A stretch of 64,000 nucleotides of DNA, taken from the NCBI RefSeq assembly GCF_030695125.1, contig NZ_JAUYTP010000018.1, positions 1-64,000 of the forward strand. The letters are read 5' to 3'. Made by a program: the position numbers and the translations under genes. This document shows positions 62,737 through 64,000 of the stretch, one piece after another; position 1 is the first letter of the stretch, and each line of letters begins with the position of its first letter. The stretch is from Allobosea sp. GTDB lineage: Bacteria; Pseudomonadota; Alphaproteobacteria; Rhizobiales; Beijerinckiaceae. The notes beneath the pieces are model-generated. The model ran no database searches, was not told where the DNA came from, and saw only the letters and a program-made list of their open reading frames with translations.

Positions 62737-62874
62737 AATCATTCTCCAGTATTTCTGGTTCTTGGAACCGATGATCCCCACGCACCCAGGGAGCGTTCCA
62801 AATGCGGCCCGAGAGCGGCCATTGGATAACGGTCTGTTCAGGAAAGGGTTCCGACACCGGATTTTTTGCCCGTC

Positions 62875-62890
62875 TTAACCACTCGTTCAC
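62875..62890 (+). promoter_or_regulatory. CtrA-like box upstream of flhA
   Basis: TTAA-CCACTCG-TTCAC, one mismatch from TTAA-N7-TTAAC, 63-78 bases before the flhA start. Similar in form and placement to the box before fliF. Confidence 0.6.
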
Positions 62891-62896
62891 CATAAG

Positions 62897-62915
62897 CCCG
62901 GCAAGAATTGCCGGG
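62897..62915. promoter_or_regulatory. Palindrome CCCGGCAA-GAA-TTGCCGGG before flhA
   Basis: Perfect 8-base arms with a 3-base centre, 7 bases after the CtrA-like box and 38 bases before flhA. Its core GGCA-AGAAT-TGCC has the form seen before fliK, suggesting an FlbD site. It could instead be a transcribed hairpin. Confidence 0.5.
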
Positions 62916-62952
62916 TTGCGCATGGTTTTTCGCGCAGGGAGCGGGCTGGTCG

Positions 62953-64000
62953 ATGAGCGATGTAACGGCTGGCCCGGGTGACGGCTTCGACATGAGCCGC
63001 GGCGCGATGGGGAAACTCCTCAACCGCCCGGATCTGTTCCTCGCCATCGGCGTCATGGGCATCCTCGTGGTGCTCATCTTCCCGCTGCCCGCGCTGCTGC
63101 TGGACATGCTGCTGGCGCTGTCGATCATCCTCTCGGTGCTGGTGCTGATGACGGCGCTGTTCATCGAGGAGCCGCTCGAGTTCTCGGCCTTCCCGACGGT
63201 CCTGCTGATCGTCACGATGCTGCGGCTGTCGCTGAACCTCGCCTCGACGCGCCTGATCCTGGCCCATGGCCATGAAGGCAGCGCGGCGGCCGGCCATGTC
63301 ATCGAAGCCTTCGGCAATTTCGTGATGGGCGGCAATTTCGTGATCGGGGTGATCGTCTTCACCATCCTGATCATCGTCAATTTCGTCGTCATCACGAAGG
63401 GCTCGGGCCGTATCGCCGAAGTCGCGGCGCGGTTTGCGCTCGACGCCATGCCCGGCAAGCAGATGGCGATCGACGCCGATCTCGGCGCCGGCCTGATCGA
63501 CCAGGACACCGCCAAGACCCGCCGCAAGGCGCTGGAGGACGAGGCCAACTTCTTCGGCTCGATGGACGGCGCCTCGAAATTCGTGCGCGGCGACGCCATT
63601 GCGGGCCTGCTGATCACCTTCATCAACGTGCTGGGCGGCATCATCATCGGCGTCGCGCAGCAGGGCATGAGCTTCGGCGATGCGGCGCGCGCCTACACGC
63701 AGCTGACCGTCGGCGACGGTCTCGTCAGCCAGATCCCGGCGCTGATCGTCTCGACCGCGGCGGGCCTGCTCGTCTCGAAATCGGGCGTGCGCGGCGCCGC
63801 CGACAAGGCACTCGGCAAGCAGCTCTCGGGCTATCCGAAGGCACTCGGCATGTCCGCGGCGGTGATGGCGCTGCTCGCGATCCTGCCCGGCATTCCGATG
63901 GTGCCCTTCCTGGGGCTGGCGCTCGGCGCAGCCTGGCTCGCCCGGCATTTCGGCCAGCTCGCCAAGGCCAAGGAGGTCGAGGTCGCCGATGCGGCCCAGG
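62953..64000 (+). CDS. flhA: Flagellar export gate protein FlhA (N-terminal part, runs off window)
   Basis: The first 349 codons of about 690. Start ATG ([12 protein letters not shown]) follows GGGAGCGGG. Membrane region with [18 protein letters not shown], the FHIPEP-family signature [13 protein letters not shown], then [19 protein letters not shown] (conserved cytoplasmic loop), [21 protein letters not shown] and [19 protein letters not shown]. FlhA forms the export gate of the flagellar type III system. The C-terminal cytoplasmic domain is outside the window. Confidence 0.95.
   Translation, partial: MSDVTAGPGDGFDMSRGAMGKLLNRPDLFLAIGVMGILVVLIFPLPALLLDMLLALSIILSVLVLMTALFIEEPLEFSAFPTVLLIVTMLRLSLNLASTRLILAHGHEGSAAAGHVIEAFGNFVMGGNFVIGVIVFTILIIVNFVVITKGSGRIAEVAARFALDAMPGKQMAIDADLGAGLIDQDTAKTRRKALEDEANFFGSMDGASKFVRGDAIAGLLITFINVLGGIIIGVAQQGMSFGDAARAYTQLTVGDGLVSQIPALIVSTAAGLLVSKSGVRGAADKALGKQLSGYPKALGMSAAVMALLAILPGIPMVPFLGLALGAAWLARHFGQLAKAKEVEVADAAQ

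Noticed and set aside
62897-62915. Rho-independent terminator before flhA
   Set aside because: The stem is good, but the T-rich tract is 10 or more bases away and no gene ends immediately upstream on that strand; treated as a regulatory palindrome with the hairpin as an alternative.

Overview
The window looks like chromosomal DNA of a high-GC, motile, free-living alphaproteobacterium, most likely order Hyphomicrobiales (Bosea or Methylobacterium-like; genus inferred from gene style only). Evidence: a cbb3 oxidase cluster in fixNOQP-GHIS order with a rhizobial-type anaerobox, an FnrN-like oxygen regulator, flagellar genes with SciP, FlbD and CtrA-like boxes as in Caulobacter, many ABC/TTT solute-binding proteins with GntR/LysR regulators, and many GTCAT...ATGAC palindromic intergenic repeats. 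Almost all of the window is coding. Long open frames opposite the real genes are GC-driven shadows.

Layout. 0.2-6 kb: polyprenyl-phosphate sugar transferase, FnrN-like regulator, Asp/Glu racemase-like protein, an orphan DUF2793/tail-fibre-like protein and an FkbM methyltransferase. 6-13 kb: a probable sugar-acid catabolic locus (IlvD/Edd dehydratase, DHDPS-family lyase, GntR regulator, divergent TTT binding protein, RraA-like aldolase, Tat-exported SMP-30 lactonase). 13-15.6 kb: a membrane chemoreceptor without periplasmic sensor domain and a UDP-glucuronate 4-epimerase. 15.7-23.7 kb: the cbb3 oxidase operon fixNOQPGHIS on the minus strand, with an anaerobox upstream of fixN. 23.7-31.6 kb: a catabolic operon (peptide-type ABC binding protein and two permeases, creatininase-like amidohydrolase, gamma-glutamyltransferase-like enzyme, 2-hydroxyacid dehydrogenase) with a divergent GntR regulator. 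31.6-42.2 kb: Tat-exported metallo-beta-lactamase-fold hydrolase, LysR regulator, a CoA-ester module (MaoC-like hydratase, acyl-CoA dehydrogenase, class III CoA-transferase) and a divergent five-gene branched-chain-type ABC transporter. 42.2-42.9 kb: a PIN toxin/AbrB antitoxin pair with a clear operator. 43-51.2 kb: aldehyde and alcohol dehydrogenases, an amino-acid/polyamine-like ABC system with a PuuB-like oxidase and an XRE-cupin regulator, and a tandem universal stress protein. 51.5-53.6 kb: tRNA-Met, a PmtA-like methyltransferase and mnmA. 53.8-64 kb: flagellar cluster fliK-flgD-sciP-fliF-fliG-fliH-fliN-flbD, two small basic repeat proteins, and the start of flhA.

How it fits together. 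The Cys-containing FnrN-like protein probably activates the cbb3 operon at low oxygen through the box at 23708, and possibly the universal stress protein through a FixK-type box at 51365. In the flagellar region a sigma-54 promoter before fliK, CtrA-like boxes before fliF and flhA, and a recurrent GGCA-N5-TGCC motif near fliK, fliF (one mismatch) and flhA suggest a CtrA/SciP to FlbD/sigma-54 hierarchy. Several catabolic loci have a divergent regulator and a visible inverted-repeat operator in the shared promoter region.

I found no CRISPR array, insertion sequence, prophage or defence island. The least explained items are the two Arg/Tyr-rich and Arg/Val-rich exported proteins, the dispersed palindromic repeats, the orphan DUF2793/tail-fibre protein, and the gamma-glutamyltransferase/creatininase operon.
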